A stretch of 21,582 bases of DNA from an uncultured Oscillospiraceae bacterium (GCA_910579485.1 CAJTVO010000051.1:1-21582), one strand, 5' to 3'. Positions 13,304 through 21,247 are shown, counted from the first letter of the stretch. Translations and numbers: made by a program. Notes: generated from the letters alone by a model not told the origin.

Positions 13304-14770
13304 ATGGAAACAATGGAATTTCTGTCCAAGAAACCCCTCTTAATTACTGATACCATCCTCCGTGACGCCCACCAGTCCCAGGCCGCTACCCGCATGACCA
13401 TCGAGGACATGCTCCCCGCCTGCGAGATTCTGGACTCCATCGGCTACTACTCCCTGGAGTGCTGGGGCGGCGCTACCTTCGATGTATGTATGCGCTTCCT
13501 CAACGAGGATCCCTGGGAGCGGCTGCGCACCCTGCGCAAGCATCTGCCCAACACCAAGCTGCAGATGCTCTTCCGCGGCCAGAACATCTTGGGCTACAAG
13601 CACTACGCCGATGACGTGGTGGATGCCTTCTGCCGCAAGTCCATTGAGAACGGCATCGACATCATCCGTATCTTTGACGCCCTCAACGATGTGCGCAACC
13701 TGGAGCAGGCCATCAAATCTACCAAGAAGTATGGCGGCACCGTGGAGGCTACCCTGTCCTACACCATCTCCCCCATCCACAACGAGGACTACTTCGTGAA
13801 GATGGCCAAGGAGCTGGAGCAGATGGGCGCGGATACCCTGTGCATCAAGGACATGGCCAACCTGCTGCTGCCCATGGACGCTTACTCTCTGGTCAAGCGG
13901 CTCAAGGAGAGCGTCAAGATGCCCATCCACCTGCACACCCACAACACCACCGGTACCGGCGACATGGTGTACCTCATGGCCGCCTACGCCGGCGTGGATA
14001 TCGTGGACACCGCGCTGAGCCCCCTGGCCAACGGTACCGCCCAGCCCTCCACCGAGTCCCTGGTGGCGACCCTCCAGGGCACCGTCCGGGATACCAAGCT
14101 GGATCTGAACAAGATGAGCGACGCTGCCGTCCACTTCCGGAAGGTGGCCCAGCGCCTGAAGGACACCGGCTCTCTGGACCCCAAGGTGCTGAACGTGGAC
14201 ACCAACACCCTGCTCTATCAGGTGCCCGGCGGTATGCTGTCCAACCTTATCAGCCAGCTCAAGCAGGCCGGTAAGGAGGATAAGTATTACGATGTGCTGG
14301 CGGAGATCCCCCGGGTCCGCGAGGACTACGGCTATCCCCCGCTGGTAACCCCCTCCTCTCAGATCGTGGGTACCCAGGCCGTGATGAACGTCATCATGGG
14401 CGAGCGCTACAAGACCTTCACCAAGGAGTCCCGGGCCGTCCTGAAGGGCGAGTACGGCGCTCTGCCTGGCAAGGTCAACGAGAAGGTCCGGGAGAAGGCC
14501 GGAATCAAGCCCGATGAGGTCATCACCTGCCGTCCGGCGGATCTGCTGGAGCCCGAGCTGGAGAAGTACAAGGCCGAGTTCAAGGATCTGGCCAAGAGCG
14601 AGGAGGACGTGCTGAGTCTGGCGCTGTTCCCCCAGGTGGCCCCCAAGTTCCTGGCCTGGAGAGACGGCCCTCACGATGAGCCCAAGGCCGCTCCCGCCCC
14701 TGCCGCCGCAAAGCCCGCCGCCGATCCCAACGCGGTGCGCGAGCTGTACGTGGACGATAAGAGCATCTGA
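13304..14770 (+). CDS. oadA: Oxaloacetate decarboxylase alpha subunit (carboxyltransferase)
   Basis: A 488-aa cytoplasmic subunit that moves the carboxyl of oxaloacetate to biotin. The TIM-barrel carboxyltransferase domain (about 1-300) shows DTILRDAHQS with metal ligand D21, the carboxylated-type Lys182 (TLCIKDMAN), and metal ligands H211 and H213 (IHLHTHNTTGTGD), each offset by four from Klebsiella D17, K178, H207 and H209. The PYC/OadA conserved domain follows (about 300-460). The protein ends in an Ala/Pro linker (APAPAAAKPAA) and a short tail, without a biotinyl domain. It starts at ATG 13304 with AAAGGAG upstream. The alternative, a transcarboxylase 5S subunit, is less likely next to oadB. 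Confidence 0.93.
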   Translation: METMEFLSKKPLLITDTILRDAHQSQAATRMTIEDMLPACEILDSIGYYSLECWGGATFDVCMRFLNEDPWERLRTLRKHLPNTKLQMLFRGQNILGYKHYADDVVDAFCRKSIENGIDIIRIFDALNDVRNLEQAIKSTKKYGGTVEATLSYTISPIHNEDYFVKMAKELEQMGADTLCIKDMANLLLPMDAYSLVKRLKESVKMPIHLHTHNTTGTGDMVYLMAAYAGVDIVDTALSPLANGTAQPSTESLVATLQGTVRDTKLDLNKMSDAAVHFRKVAQRLKDTGSLDPKVLNVDTNTLLYQVPGGMLSNLISQLKQAGKEDKYYDVLAEIPRVREDYGYPPLVTPSSQIVGTQAVMNVIMGERYKTFTKESRAVLKGEYGALPGKVNEKVREKAGIKPDEVITCRPADLLEPELEKYKAEFKDLAKSEEDVLSLALFPQVAPKFLAWRDGPHDEPKAAPAPAAAKPAADPNAVRELYVDDKSI

Positions 14771-14785
14771 TCTTTTATAGTGTAA

Positions 14786-14820
14786 CAGGAGGACCATCCG
14801 TAGGATGGTCCTCCTGTTTT
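14786..14820 (+). terminator. Terminator of the oad operon
   Basis: A perfect 14-bp stem (14786-14799 with 14803-14816) with a 3-nt loop is followed by TTTT, 16 nt after the oadA stop codon. Confidence 0.9.
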
Positions 14821-14951
14821 GGTATATAGTAGTCTTTAGGGAAAGTCCGTGAAAAATATTACGGAGAAGGCGCAACCAACGGGGCGGTTTGGCAGTCTTT
14901 ATAGGTGAAAGCCGGTTTTCATGGGATATAACAAATCTGGAGGTGATCGGA

Positions 14952-15500
14952 TTGACGGATGAGGAGCTGCTGGGGCTCTATTTTGCCCGCTCGGAGGAGG
15001 CCATCCGGGCCACAGGGATGGTGTATGGGTCTTACTGCCGGGCTATCGCTTTGCGGATCCTGGACAGCGAGGAGGATGCGGAGGAGTGCCTGGCGGACGT
15101 GTGGCTGCGGGTCTGGAACGCCGTCCTGCCGGAGAGGCCGGAGCATTTCAAGGGCTGGCTGGGCGTTATTACCCGGAACCAGGCGCTGACCCTCCTGCAC
15201 TCCAGGGAGCGGAGGCCCCGGCAGGTGGAGGAGGCGGCTCTGGAGCTTGCCCTGTCCCTGTCCGGCGGGCCGGAGGCCGAGCTGGAGGCCAGGGAACTGG
15301 GACAGGCCGTCTCCGCTTTCCTTGCGGACCAGCCGGAGAGGAGCCGGGGCGTGTTCCTCCGCCGGTACTGGTATGGCGACACGGTGGAGGAGGCCGCCCG
15401 GTGGGCGGGCTGGAGCCTCAGCCGGACAAAATCGGCGCTGTTCCGGATGCGGAAGAAATTGAAGGACTATCTGAATAAGGAGGGCTTTTATCATGGATAA
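14952..15500 (+). CDS. ECF-type RNA polymerase sigma factor
   Basis: A 182-aa protein with sigma70 region 2 (about 20-75, YCRAIALRILDSEEDAEECL then DVWLRVWNAV) and region 4 (about 125-175, FLRRYWYGDTVEEAARWAGW then SRTKSALFRMRKKLKDYL), with no region 3, which is the ECF layout. I start it at TTG 14952 because GGAGGTGAT lies just upstream and residues before it do not resemble the family; an ATG at 14889 would add 21 residues. Its last 8 nt overlap the next gene, a membrane protein of anti-sigma layout, so the pair is probably a signal-responsive switch. The signal is unknown. Confidence 0.85.
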   Translation: MTDEELLGLYFARSEEAIRATGMVYGSYCRAIALRILDSEEDAEECLADVWLRVWNAVLPERPEHFKGWLGVITRNQALTLLHSRERRPRQVEEAALELALSLSGGPEAELEARELGQAVSAFLADQPERSRGVFLRRYWYGDTVEEAARWAGWSLSRTKSALFRMRKKLKDYLNKEGFYHG

Positions 15501-16437
15501 GCACAAGATCATGGAAGCGATGGATCACATTGACCCCGCGCTGGTCGAGGAGGCGGGACGGGAACTTTCCGTGGCGAAGCGGGGGCGGCGAGGATGGAGC
15601 CGGGCGGCTGTTATCGCCGCGTGCCTGTGCGCCGTGCTGGCGGGGACAGCGGTGGCGGTGGAGCTGTCCGGGGTGCAGATCGTGAACATCTGGAATAATG
15701 AGATGAGGGCCACCGGTCCGGACGGTACTCTGGAAGAGGTTTCCGGCGTTACCATCAGCAGAGATATCCGGTATTTTTCCATTGACGAACTCTCTCAGCA
15801 AATCATGGAATTGGACCAGGGATTTACGGAGCCCGCCGCCAGAACGTTCTCCTCCTGGGAAGAAATGGAGGACTTTGTGGGGATCCGGGTCATGGAAAAC
15901 CCCGTGCTGGATGAAGCCCATTCGGGCGGCACTATGGATGTAGGCCTGCCGGACGGTAAGGGCAGGTTTGTGGCCCGCTTCAATCCCGGCCCCGGGCATG
16001 CCGCTGACGGTGTAACACCGATGGACGGCATCGTGGCTGTCAGGATGTACGGCTGCTATTCTCTTCGCAGCGACAGCCCGGAACTGCACCCCTGGGGCGG
16101 GATCGACATCACTGTTTCTGCGGAACTAGCGATCGACACGGAGAACAGTTTCCTTGATGAGATGGAGTTGCTCTATTCGGATGACACAGCCGTTGTGCAG
16201 GAGACTTATGTGACCCCCAGCGGCCTGAACGTCCTGATCTCCAAGACGGAGATCCCGGAACAGGAAGGCGGCAGCGTGCCAAGTCCGGCTGTTGACTGGT
16301 ATACCGCGTACTTCACATTGGACGGTATTTTCTTCTGTATCAGCACCGTAGATTACAAGGACTTCAATGGCGGGAATATACCTGCCGGGCTGGTGGAGGA
16401 AACGCTGAAAGAGGTCCTGGACGGCTTCGTCTGTTAG
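15493..16437 (+). CDS. Membrane anti-sigma-like protein, partner of the ECF sigma factor
   Basis: A 314-aa protein. A short cytoplasmic N-terminus (about 1-36, with IDPALVEEAGRELS typical of clostridial sigma-associated proteins) is followed by one membrane helix (about 38-57) and a roughly 250-residue extracytoplasmic domain. That domain has acidic and aromatic strands (SISRDIRYFSIDELS-like, EEMEDFVGIRVMENPVL). I see no zinc-binding ZAS motif (HxxxCxxC) in the N-terminus, so it is not a classic ZAS anti-sigma. Overlap with the sigma gene and the topology support the regulatory role. The sensor domain is not one I recognise. Confidence 0.7.
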   Translation: MDKHKIMEAMDHIDPALVEEAGRELSVAKRGRRGWSRAAVIAACLCAVLAGTAVAVELSGVQIVNIWNNEMRATGPDGTLEEVSGVTISRDIRYFSIDELSQQIMELDQGFTEPAARTFSSWEEMEDFVGIRVMENPVLDEAHSGGTMDVGLPDGKGRFVARFNPGPGHAADGVTPMDGIVAVRMYGCYSLRSDSPELHPWGGIDITVSAELAIDTENSFLDEMELLYSDDTAVVQETYVTPSGLNVLISKTEIPEQEGGSVPSPAVDWYTAYFTLDGIFFCISTVDYKDFNGGNIPAGLVEETLKEVLDGFVC

Positions 16438-16479
16438 ACAGAGGCATGGACCGGGAGAAAAAAGCTGCGATAGGAAGAA

Positions 16480-16514
16480 GGGGGAGCGGCACGCTTGCCG
16501 CTCCCCCGGTTTTT
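16480..16514 (+). terminator. Terminator of the sigma/anti-sigma operon
   Basis: A perfect 11-bp stem (16480-16490 with 16497-16507) with a 6-nt loop is followed by GG and TTTTT. Confidence 0.85.
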
Positions 16515-16521
16515 GTCCGCC

Positions 16522-16550
16522 TTGCGGTCGGCGGCCGCTTGTGGTATGAT
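16522..16550 (+). promoter_or_regulatory. Promoter of the reductase-nucleotidyltransferase pair
   Basis: TTGCGG (16522-16527) and TATGAT (16545-16550) are separated by 17 nt, with TG upstream of the -10 (TGG-TATGAT, extended -10). It lies 29 nt before the start codon. Confidence 0.65.
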
Positions 16551-16578
16551 AGGGAAAAACATGAGGGGAGATAGAAAA

Positions 16579-17388
16579 ATGAAGGAAAAGGTACTGCTGT
16601 TAGGTGCAAATGGACTGGTGGGTCGGGCGGTTGCTGCTGCTCTGCGGGAGGCGTATCAGGTAGTCCCGGCAGCGGGACACAGTGCGCCGGAGGACGGGTA
16701 CTGCCTGCCGGTGGAGAAGCCGGGGCGGCTGGCGGAGGTACTGGAGCGGGAAGCGCCGGAGATCGTGATCTCCTCTGTTCGGGGGGATTTTGGGCAGCAG
16801 ATGGCCTTCCATGAGGCGCTGGCGGAAGGACTGGCGGGGAGTGGGGCGCGGCTGTTGTATGTGTCTACGGCGAACGTGTTTGACGGGGATCTGTCGCGGC
16901 CCTGGAGGGAGGCGGATGCACCCAGGCCGCAGTCGGAATATGGCGTTTTTAAGCGGGACTGCGAGGCCATGCTGGAGGAAAGGTTGGGGGAGCGGCTGAT
17001 CGTTTTCCGGCTGCCTCCTGTGTGGTCGGAGGACTGTCCTAGGATTAGGATGCTGGAGAGGCACAGCCGGAGCGGGGAGGCCCATCACACCTGGCAGGGG
17101 GATACGGTGAATGTTGTGCTGGCAAGACAGGCGGGGGACTGGGCGCGGTATGTGCTGGGGCATGGACTGCGGGGGATATTCCACGTGGGGACCACGGATA
17201 TGGTGGATTACTTTGTGTTCGAGAAAATGGTTTGCGAGGCGCTGGGCATTCCTGAGCCGGTGTTTGAGATTGAGGAAGCCGGCGGAGAGGCGTATCAGGC
17301 GGTGCTGCCGGGGAGGGAGGATATCCCGGAGGAGCTGCAAATGACGGTGGCGCAGGTATTGGAGAGCCTTCGGGGCAGCAGATGTTGA
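16579..17388 (+). CDS. RmlD-like NAD(P)-dependent reductase/epimerase (extended SDR)
   Basis: A 269-aa protein. The Rossmann dinucleotide loop LGANGLVG is at residues 8-15, SS(V)RGDFGQ at about 65-72 and VSTANVFDG at about 95-103. The catalytic pair Y121 and K125 (EYGVFK) completes the extended short-chain dehydrogenase pattern seen in RmlD (dTDP-4-dehydrorhamnose reductase). The ATG at 16579 has GGGGAGA upstream; the in-frame ATG at 16495 lies in the previous terminator and is rejected. No other rhamnose genes are nearby, so the true substrate is unknown. It is followed 11 nt later by a nucleotidyltransferase gene. Confidence 0.8.
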   Translation: MKEKVLLLGANGLVGRAVAAALREAYQVVPAAGHSAPEDGYCLPVEKPGRLAEVLEREAPEIVISSVRGDFGQQMAFHEALAEGLAGSGARLLYVSTANVFDGDLSRPWREADAPRPQSEYGVFKRDCEAMLEERLGERLIVFRLPPVWSEDCPRIRMLERHSRSGEAHHTWQGDTVNVVLARQAGDWARYVLGHGLRGIFHVGTTDMVDYFVFEKMVCEALGIPEPVFEIEEAGGEAYQAVLPGREDIPEELQMTVAQVLESLRGSRC

Positions 17389-17399
17389 GAGGAGGACGT

Positions 17400-18455
17400 A
17401 TGGAAAGGCGGAAAGAGATCAACGGCAGGCTGGTCCGGTGGATCGCAGAGAAGGTAGAGCGGGAATACGCGAAGGATATCAGCCTGGTACTGATATATGG
17501 GTCCTACGTCAACGGTACAGCCAACAGCAGGTCGGATGTGGACTGCTACTTTATTCCGAAGACGGAACGCGGATATGAGATGGCGACAGGGTTTATCCTG
17601 GAGGGCGTGGGGTATGACATATTCCCGATGTCCTGGGAGAGGGTAGAACGGATCGCCTGTCTGCGGGAGAACTTGACGCCGCTGGTGGGAGATGCTGAGA
17701 TCATTTTCTGTGGCAGCGCGGAGGATATGGCGCGGTTTCAGGGGATGCAGGAGAAATTGCAGTGCTGTCTGGCTGACGGCGCGTACGTCCGGGAGATCGC
17801 AGAGGAACTGTGCAGGGAGGCAGGGCGGTTCTGCGGGATGCTGGAGCATGTACGCACGGAGACGGAGGCATGGAAGCTCGCGGGAATGGTCATCATGACG
17901 CTGGCGGACGCGGTGGCAGTATTCCACCATGAGTACTTTCATTTTGGATTGAAACAGCAATTTGAGGACCTGATGAAGATCCGGAAAGTGCCGGAGGAGA
18001 TCGTGGAGGGGTACAGGAGCGTGGTGAAAGCGGCCAGCGGAAACGAGGCGGTGGTTTGTGCCAGGAAGATGCTGGCGGATGTTTGCAGGCATCTGGGGGT
18101 CGTGGTTCCGGTACAGGCGACGGTGGCGGATGCAAAGCCGGGAGGCGGGGCCATTGATGGAATGCAGCTTGCGGGACTGTATGAGGAGATCAGTTCGACC
18201 TTCAATAAAATTTATGTGTGCTGTGAGGCGGGAAATGCGGTCCTGGCGTTTCTCTCGGCAGTGTGTTTGCAGAGAGAATTAGACGAGGTGGGTGAGTATG
18301 ATCTGTTGGAGGCGTTCGACCATAGAGCGCTGGGCAGACTGGCGGAGGCCGCCCGGAGGATCGAGGCAGAGCTTGTTGGCCTGATCGAGGAGAACGGAGG
18401 GCGTATCCGGCGGTATGGAAGCTTTGAGGAGTTTGCGGCACATGGGGGATGTTAA
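17400..18455 (+). CDS. Nucleotidyltransferase-domain protein (aminoglycoside-ANT-like)
   Basis: A 351-aa protein with an N-terminal polymerase-beta-type nucleotidyltransferase domain. GSYVNGT (34-40) and SDVD (45-48) supply metal aspartates D46 and D48, and D73 (YDIFPMSW) may be the third. The remaining 250 residues are helical, as in kanamycin nucleotidyltransferase-like or HEPN-associated proteins. I chose ATG 17400 because GAGAGGAGG (17386-17394) lies just upstream; the in-frame ATG at 17382 starts before that site. Paired with an SDR; a substrate such as an antibiotic, sugar or tRNA is not inferable. Resistance is possible but not shown. Confidence 0.75.
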   Translation: MERRKEINGRLVRWIAEKVEREYAKDISLVLIYGSYVNGTANSRSDVDCYFIPKTERGYEMATGFILEGVGYDIFPMSWERVERIACLRENLTPLVGDAEIIFCGSAEDMARFQGMQEKLQCCLADGAYVREIAEELCREAGRFCGMLEHVRTETEAWKLAGMVIMTLADAVAVFHHEYFHFGLKQQFEDLMKIRKVPEEIVEGYRSVVKAASGNEAVVCARKMLADVCRHLGVVVPVQATVADAKPGGGAIDGMQLAGLYEEISSTFNKIYVCCEAGNAVLAFLSAVCLQRELDEVGEYDLLEAFDHRALGRLAEAARRIEAELVGLIEENGGRIRRYGSFEEFAAHGGC

Positions 18456-18509
18456 CTATTCGGGCGAAATTGTATGGGCTGCCTGGTGGATTTGGAGGAT
18501 GTGGGACGG

Positions 18510-18515
18510 TATAAT
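18510..18515 (+). promoter_or_regulatory. -10 element of the XRE regulator promoter
   Basis: A perfect TATAAT at 18510-18515 lies 32 nt before the start codon at 18547. No good -35 box is seen 16-18 nt upstream, so activator or autoregulator dependence is possible. Confidence 0.45.
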
Positions 18516-18546
18516 AGGGACATCTTAAGAAGAAAGAGGTGCCATA

Positions 18547-19008
18547 ATGAATTTGGGAAACAACCTGTTCCAGGCGCGTAAGAAGTGCGGGCTCTCTCAG
18601 GAGGAAGTAGCGGAAAAGCTGGGGGTGAGCCGTCAGACCATCTCGAAGTGGGAGACGGATGAGACGCTGCCGGACATCCGGCAGTCTAAGCGGCTGGCGC
18701 TTTTGTACCGGCTGTCGCTGGATGAATTGATCGACTTTGATATGGATGTCCAGGAGGTGGAGAAGGCCATCGAGCGCACCAGCACCGCGCTGGAGGAGAA
18801 GATCGACTGGACGAAGGCCTGGGGGAAGAAGTACCCCATCCTGCTGACGTACCGGCAGGATGTAACGGATGTGGACGTGTACGCGGAAAAGCTCAGCGAG
18901 ATGATAGAGGAACTGCGGCGCACGTATGGGTACAATAAGTTGGACGCGATGTTGGTGCTGAAGGATATTTTGGCCGCCGTATGGAAGGGCCGGAAAAAGA
19001 AAAAATAA
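18547..19008 (+). CDS. XRE-family transcriptional regulator
   Basis: A 153-aa protein with an N-terminal helix-turn-helix (about residues 6-60). ARKKCGLSQEEVAEKLGVSR and QTISKWETDETLPDI are the standard Xre/Cro recognition pattern. It is followed by LLYRLSLDELI, typical of this clostridial regulator type. The C-terminal part (about 70-153) is a charged helical region, ending in Lys/Arg (WKGRKKKK). It is monocistronic with AAAGAGG before the ATG. Target genes are unknown; it may regulate itself or the neighbouring operon. Confidence 0.85.
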   Translation: MNLGNNLFQARKKCGLSQEEVAEKLGVSRQTISKWETDETLPDIRQSKRLALLYRLSLDELIDFDMDVQEVEKAIERTSTALEEKIDWTKAWGKKYPILLTYRQDVTDVDVYAEKLSEMIEELRRTYGYNKLDAMLVLKDILAAVWKGRKKKK

Positions 19009-19028
19009 GGCGGCAAGCGAAGCCGGGG

Positions 19029-19057
19029 CCCCTCTCCGCGGCGGCGGGGAGGGGTTT
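19029..19057 (+). terminator. Probable terminator of the XRE gene
   Basis: A 9-bp stem with one G-U pair (19029-19037 with 19046-19054) and an 8-nt loop is followed by only TTT. It lies just after the stop codon at 19008. Confidence 0.5.
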
Positions 19058-19091
19058 GGTAAAAAAGTCGTGGGAATATTTGAAAAAGGTG

Positions 19092-19120
19092 TTGACAAAC
19101 AAGGGCGCCTGTGGTATTCT
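19092..19120 (+). promoter_or_regulatory. tRNA operon promoter
   Basis: TTGACA (19092-19097) and TATTCT (19115-19120) are separated by exactly 17 nt, 18 nt before the tRNA-Leu start. Confidence 0.8.
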
Positions 19121-19137
19121 AATACCTGCCGATGTTC

Positions 19138-19224
19138 GCCGGTGTGGTGGAATTGGTAGACACAAGGGACTTAAAATCCCTCGGTAGCGATACCGTGCCG
19201 GTTCGAGCCCGGCCACCGGCACCA
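19138..19224 (+). tRNA. tRNA-Leu (anticodon UAA)
   Basis: An 87-nt class II tRNA with encoded CCA. Acceptor GCCGGTG pairs with CACCGGC (19214-19220). The anticodon stem AGGGA/TCCCT surrounds the loop CTTAAAA with anticodon TAA. A long variable arm and a GGTTCGAGCC T arm are visible. First of a pair expressed from one promoter. Confidence 0.95.
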
Positions 19225-19252
19225 TCCGGGGATACCCTATAAGTCCATATAT

Positions 19253-19328
19253 CGCGGCGTAGAGCAGTTGGCAGCTCGTCGGGCTCATAACCCGGAGGTC
19301 GCAGGTTCAAGTCCTGCCGCCGCAACCA
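19253..19328 (+). tRNA. Initiator tRNA-fMet (anticodon CAU)
   Basis: A 76-nt tRNA with encoded CCA. The anticodon is CAT. Two initiator marks are visible: the C1-A72 mismatch at the acceptor top (5' CGCGGCG against 3' CGCCGCA) and the three G-C pairs of the anticodon stem (GGG/CCC). D arm GAGC/GCTC and T arm GCAGG/CCTGC are intact. The 3' end borders an integrated element, so the tRNA gene is likely the attachment site and has kept its function. Confidence 0.93.
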
Positions 19329-19528
19329 AAACCCCTGAAATTGCAACGGTTTCAGGGGTTTCTTCATGCCCTGTTGCAATTTGCAGTTGATTTGCCCTGC
19401 GAGCCGCCAGCGTGTTTTGATCAATCAAGTGCCCTCAAAATAGCATCCTCCTCTTCTGATGTGATTGGATGCCTAGAAATCGGAATTTGCACTAAAGTAG
19501 GCAACGCCGCAGAATTTGCACACGCCGC
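19310..19528. mobile_element. Left end of an integrated element (probable att region)
   Basis: The stretch between the tRNA-fMet 3' end and the integrase stop (19362-19528) has no gene. It carries two identical copies of GAATTTGCAC (19483-19492 and 19512-19521) and a related AATTTGCA (19378-19385), which may be integrase arm-binding sites. The tRNA 3' end is the likely core. The other end of the element lies beyond the window on the right, so the core repeat cannot be confirmed here. Confidence 0.55.
19329..19361 (+). terminator. Terminator of the tRNA pair
   Basis: A perfect 12-bp stem (19329-19340 with 19350-19361) with a 9-nt loop starts directly after the tRNA CCA end; the 3' arm ends in TTT followed by CTTC. 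It sits at the host/element border, so it could be original tRNA terminator or element-borne. Confidence 0.7.
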
Positions 19529-20917
19529 TTACTTCTGCTTCTTCTGCGCAACGGTCCGGGTGGAGAAATCCGGGAGCTGGATGTCGGCAAATTTGCCCCG
19601 GGTCTTCGTTCCGTTGAGCCTGGGAGCCGTCACCAGCTTCCCCACGTCAAGGTAATCCGTCATAGAACCAATGGCCTCCCGCTCGATGTCCTCGTTCCCA
19701 TGCAGGTACTTCCGGGTGGTTTCAATGGAAGCATGGCCCAAGATACCCTGCACGATGTTCAGCGGAACGTTCCCCTCTACCAGCCGGGTCGCCAGGGTAT
19801 GGCGCAGGGCGTGGGGGTTCACCTTCTTGATCTCGCAGCGCTTGGAAACCGCCTTCAGGCGGATCTCGAAACTCTTTGGATCAATATAGGTCCCCTTTGT
19901 GGACGGGAATAGCAGATTGTGGGGGTTGGGCCAATCGCTGTGGGCCATGGTAAAAAGATGGCGGATCAGCAGCTCGCATAGGCCATCTGAAATGGCGGTC
20001 TCCCGGTTGGAACTCTTCGTCTTGGGGGTGCTTTGCACGATCAGGTGGGTCTTCTTGGCTGAATCATAGTTGAGGATCTTGATATTGGGGTTGTCCAGGG
20101 AGAGGGCTTCCGTTGAGACGCGGAGCAGGTTCTTGTTTACCGTCAGCGTCTGCCGCCTGGGGTTGAAATCGGAAATCTCCAGCGCCAGCAGTTCGCCGAT
20201 GCGATACCCCACGAACAGATCTGTCAGAATGGCGATCCGCTGCGTTTCCTTCATGACCTCCTCGATGAAGATCTGCATCTCCTCGGGACTCAACACGCGC
20301 ATTTCCCGTTGGACAACCTCTGGGCGGGTCGTGCTCAGGGTGGGGTTGCAGGGCAGTTTGTACCGCCACTGCGCGTAGGTGAAGAAGTCCTTCAGGATCA
20401 TGTGATGGTTGCGGATTGTCTTGGGAGACAGCCCGCCCTCCTTGCCGTCCCTGCGGTTGCCGTTGAGCTGCTTCTGCTGGTAATAGTTCTGGACAACATC
20501 TTGGGTGACCAGGTACAGCGGCATCTCACCGAAGAACTCCGCAAAGTGAGTGTTGTAGGTGGCGATGTAGCTGGCGTAGGTAGAGGGCTTCCGGGTGGGT
20601 GGAGATTTGTAAAGCTTCAGCCACTCAAGGAAAGCGGCTTCAAACAGTGTCTCCGATTCCAGCGAATGGCCCCGCCGGACTTCTTCGTCCACTTCCCTTG
20701 CGGCTTCCTGTGCCTCCGCTTCGGCTTTCTCCTTCAACGCGGCCTGCTCGGCCAGCCACTCCTCCTTCCGCTCTTTGCAGATGGCCTTTGTACGGCCCTT
20801 GAACGACTTCCGGATGAGTGAACCATCCTCTTTCCTGCCCAGGGTGATCTGGTGAACCCAGGTGCGGTCCGGGAGCTGCCAGTAGCTCCCCTCGCCGTTT
20901 GAACGTCTCTTTGCCAT
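19529..20917 (-). CDS. int: Tyrosine recombinase / integrase
   Basis: A 462-aa site-specific recombinase. An N-terminal arm-type DNA-binding domain (about 1-55, SYWQLPDRTWVHQITLGRKE) precedes a SAM-like core-binding domain (about 88-190) and the catalytic domain (about 200-420). Visible catalytic residues are R239 (GYRIGELLAL), H369 and R372 (HALRH), H395 (LGHAS) and nucleophile Y404 (TTRKYLH). The start is ATG 20917 with GGAGG before it; a longer frame begins upstream at 20992 but has no site. It lies next to the tRNA-fMet and downstream of an excisionase-like gene, as in Tn916-like elements. Longer than Tn916 Int (405 aa) because of an N-terminal helical insert of charged residues. Confidence 0.93.
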   Translation of the reverse strand: MAKRRSNGEGSYWQLPDRTWVHQITLGRKEDGSLIRKSFKGRTKAICKERKEEWLAEQAALKEKAEAEAQEAAREVDEEVRRGHSLESETLFEAAFLEWLKLYKSPPTRKPSTYASYIATYNTHFAEFFGEMPLYLVTQDVVQNYYQQKQLNGNRRDGKEGGLSPKTIRNHHMILKDFFTYAQWRYKLPCNPTLSTTRPEVVQREMRVLSPEEMQIFIEEVMKETQRIAILTDLFVGYRIGELLALEISDFNPRRQTLTVNKNLLRVSTEALSLDNPNIKILNYDSAKKTHLIVQSTPKTKSSNRETAISDGLCELLIRHLFTMAHSDWPNPHNLLFPSTKGTYIDPKSFEIRLKAVSKRCEIKKVNPHALRHTLATRLVEGNVPLNIVQGILGHASIETTRKYLHGNEDIEREAIGSMTDYLDVGKLVTAPRLNGTKTRGKFADIQLPDFSTRTVAQKKQK

Positions 20918-20952
20918 GATAAAACCTCCAATTATTTTGACAAATTGGGGAT

Positions 20953-21147
20953 TTAGCCTTGATGCTTCGCAGCGCAGGGATTCTCCATCCATGCGTAAAA
21001 CGGCGTTCTAGGTATTCTGTAGGATTGTCCAATCTTGATAACCGGGAAGGCTTTGCTGTGAATCAGATTGTAGGCAGAGTTGGTCCCAATTTTCAAAATT
21101 TCCTGCACCTCTTTGACAGTTAAGGTGTCTTGAATAACTTCACACAT
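20953..21147 (-). CDS. xis: Excisionase-like HTH protein
   Basis: A 64-aa protein starting at ATG 21147 (MCEVIQDTLTVKEVQEILKI) with AAGGAGG about 7 nt before it; a longer in-frame start at 21201 has no site. TVKEVQEILKIGTNSAYNLI is a MerR/excisionase-type winged helix, followed by FPVIKIGQSYRIPRTPFYAW, the pattern of Tn916 Xis and other HTH_17 proteins. It lies 35 nt upstream of int on the same strand, as in Tn916. It likely directs excision with the integrase. Confidence 0.85.
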   Translation of the reverse strand: MCEVIQDTLTVKEVQEILKIGTNSAYNLIHSKAFPVIKIGQSYRIPRTPFYAWMENPCAAKHQG

Positions 21148-21196
21148 AATGATCCTCCTTGTGCGCTGCGTGCCGAAGTCTGTATAGTTGTCAAGG

Positions 21197-21247
21197 TGCA
21201 TTGCTGGCTCGTATAGCTATTTTACGATAACTCTCCGGGCAATGCAA
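21197..21247 (-). promoter_or_regulatory. xis-int promoter flanked by an inverted repeat
   Basis: On the minus strand TTGCAT (21242-21247) and TAAAAT (21219-21224) are 17 nt apart, about 72 nt before the xis start. An 8-bp inverted repeat, TGCATTGC (21197-21204) and GCAATGCA (21239-21246), brackets the -10 box and overlaps the -35, a plausible operator. Confidence 0.5.

Noticed and set aside
13340..14875. A 511-codon minus-strand open frame across oadA
   Set aside because: Shadow of oadA, which has all metal and biotin-carboxylation residues.
17400..18455. Calling the nucleotidyltransferase an antibiotic resistance gene
   Set aside because: The motif is shared by many nucleotidyltransferases; nothing in the sequence fixes an antibiotic substrate.
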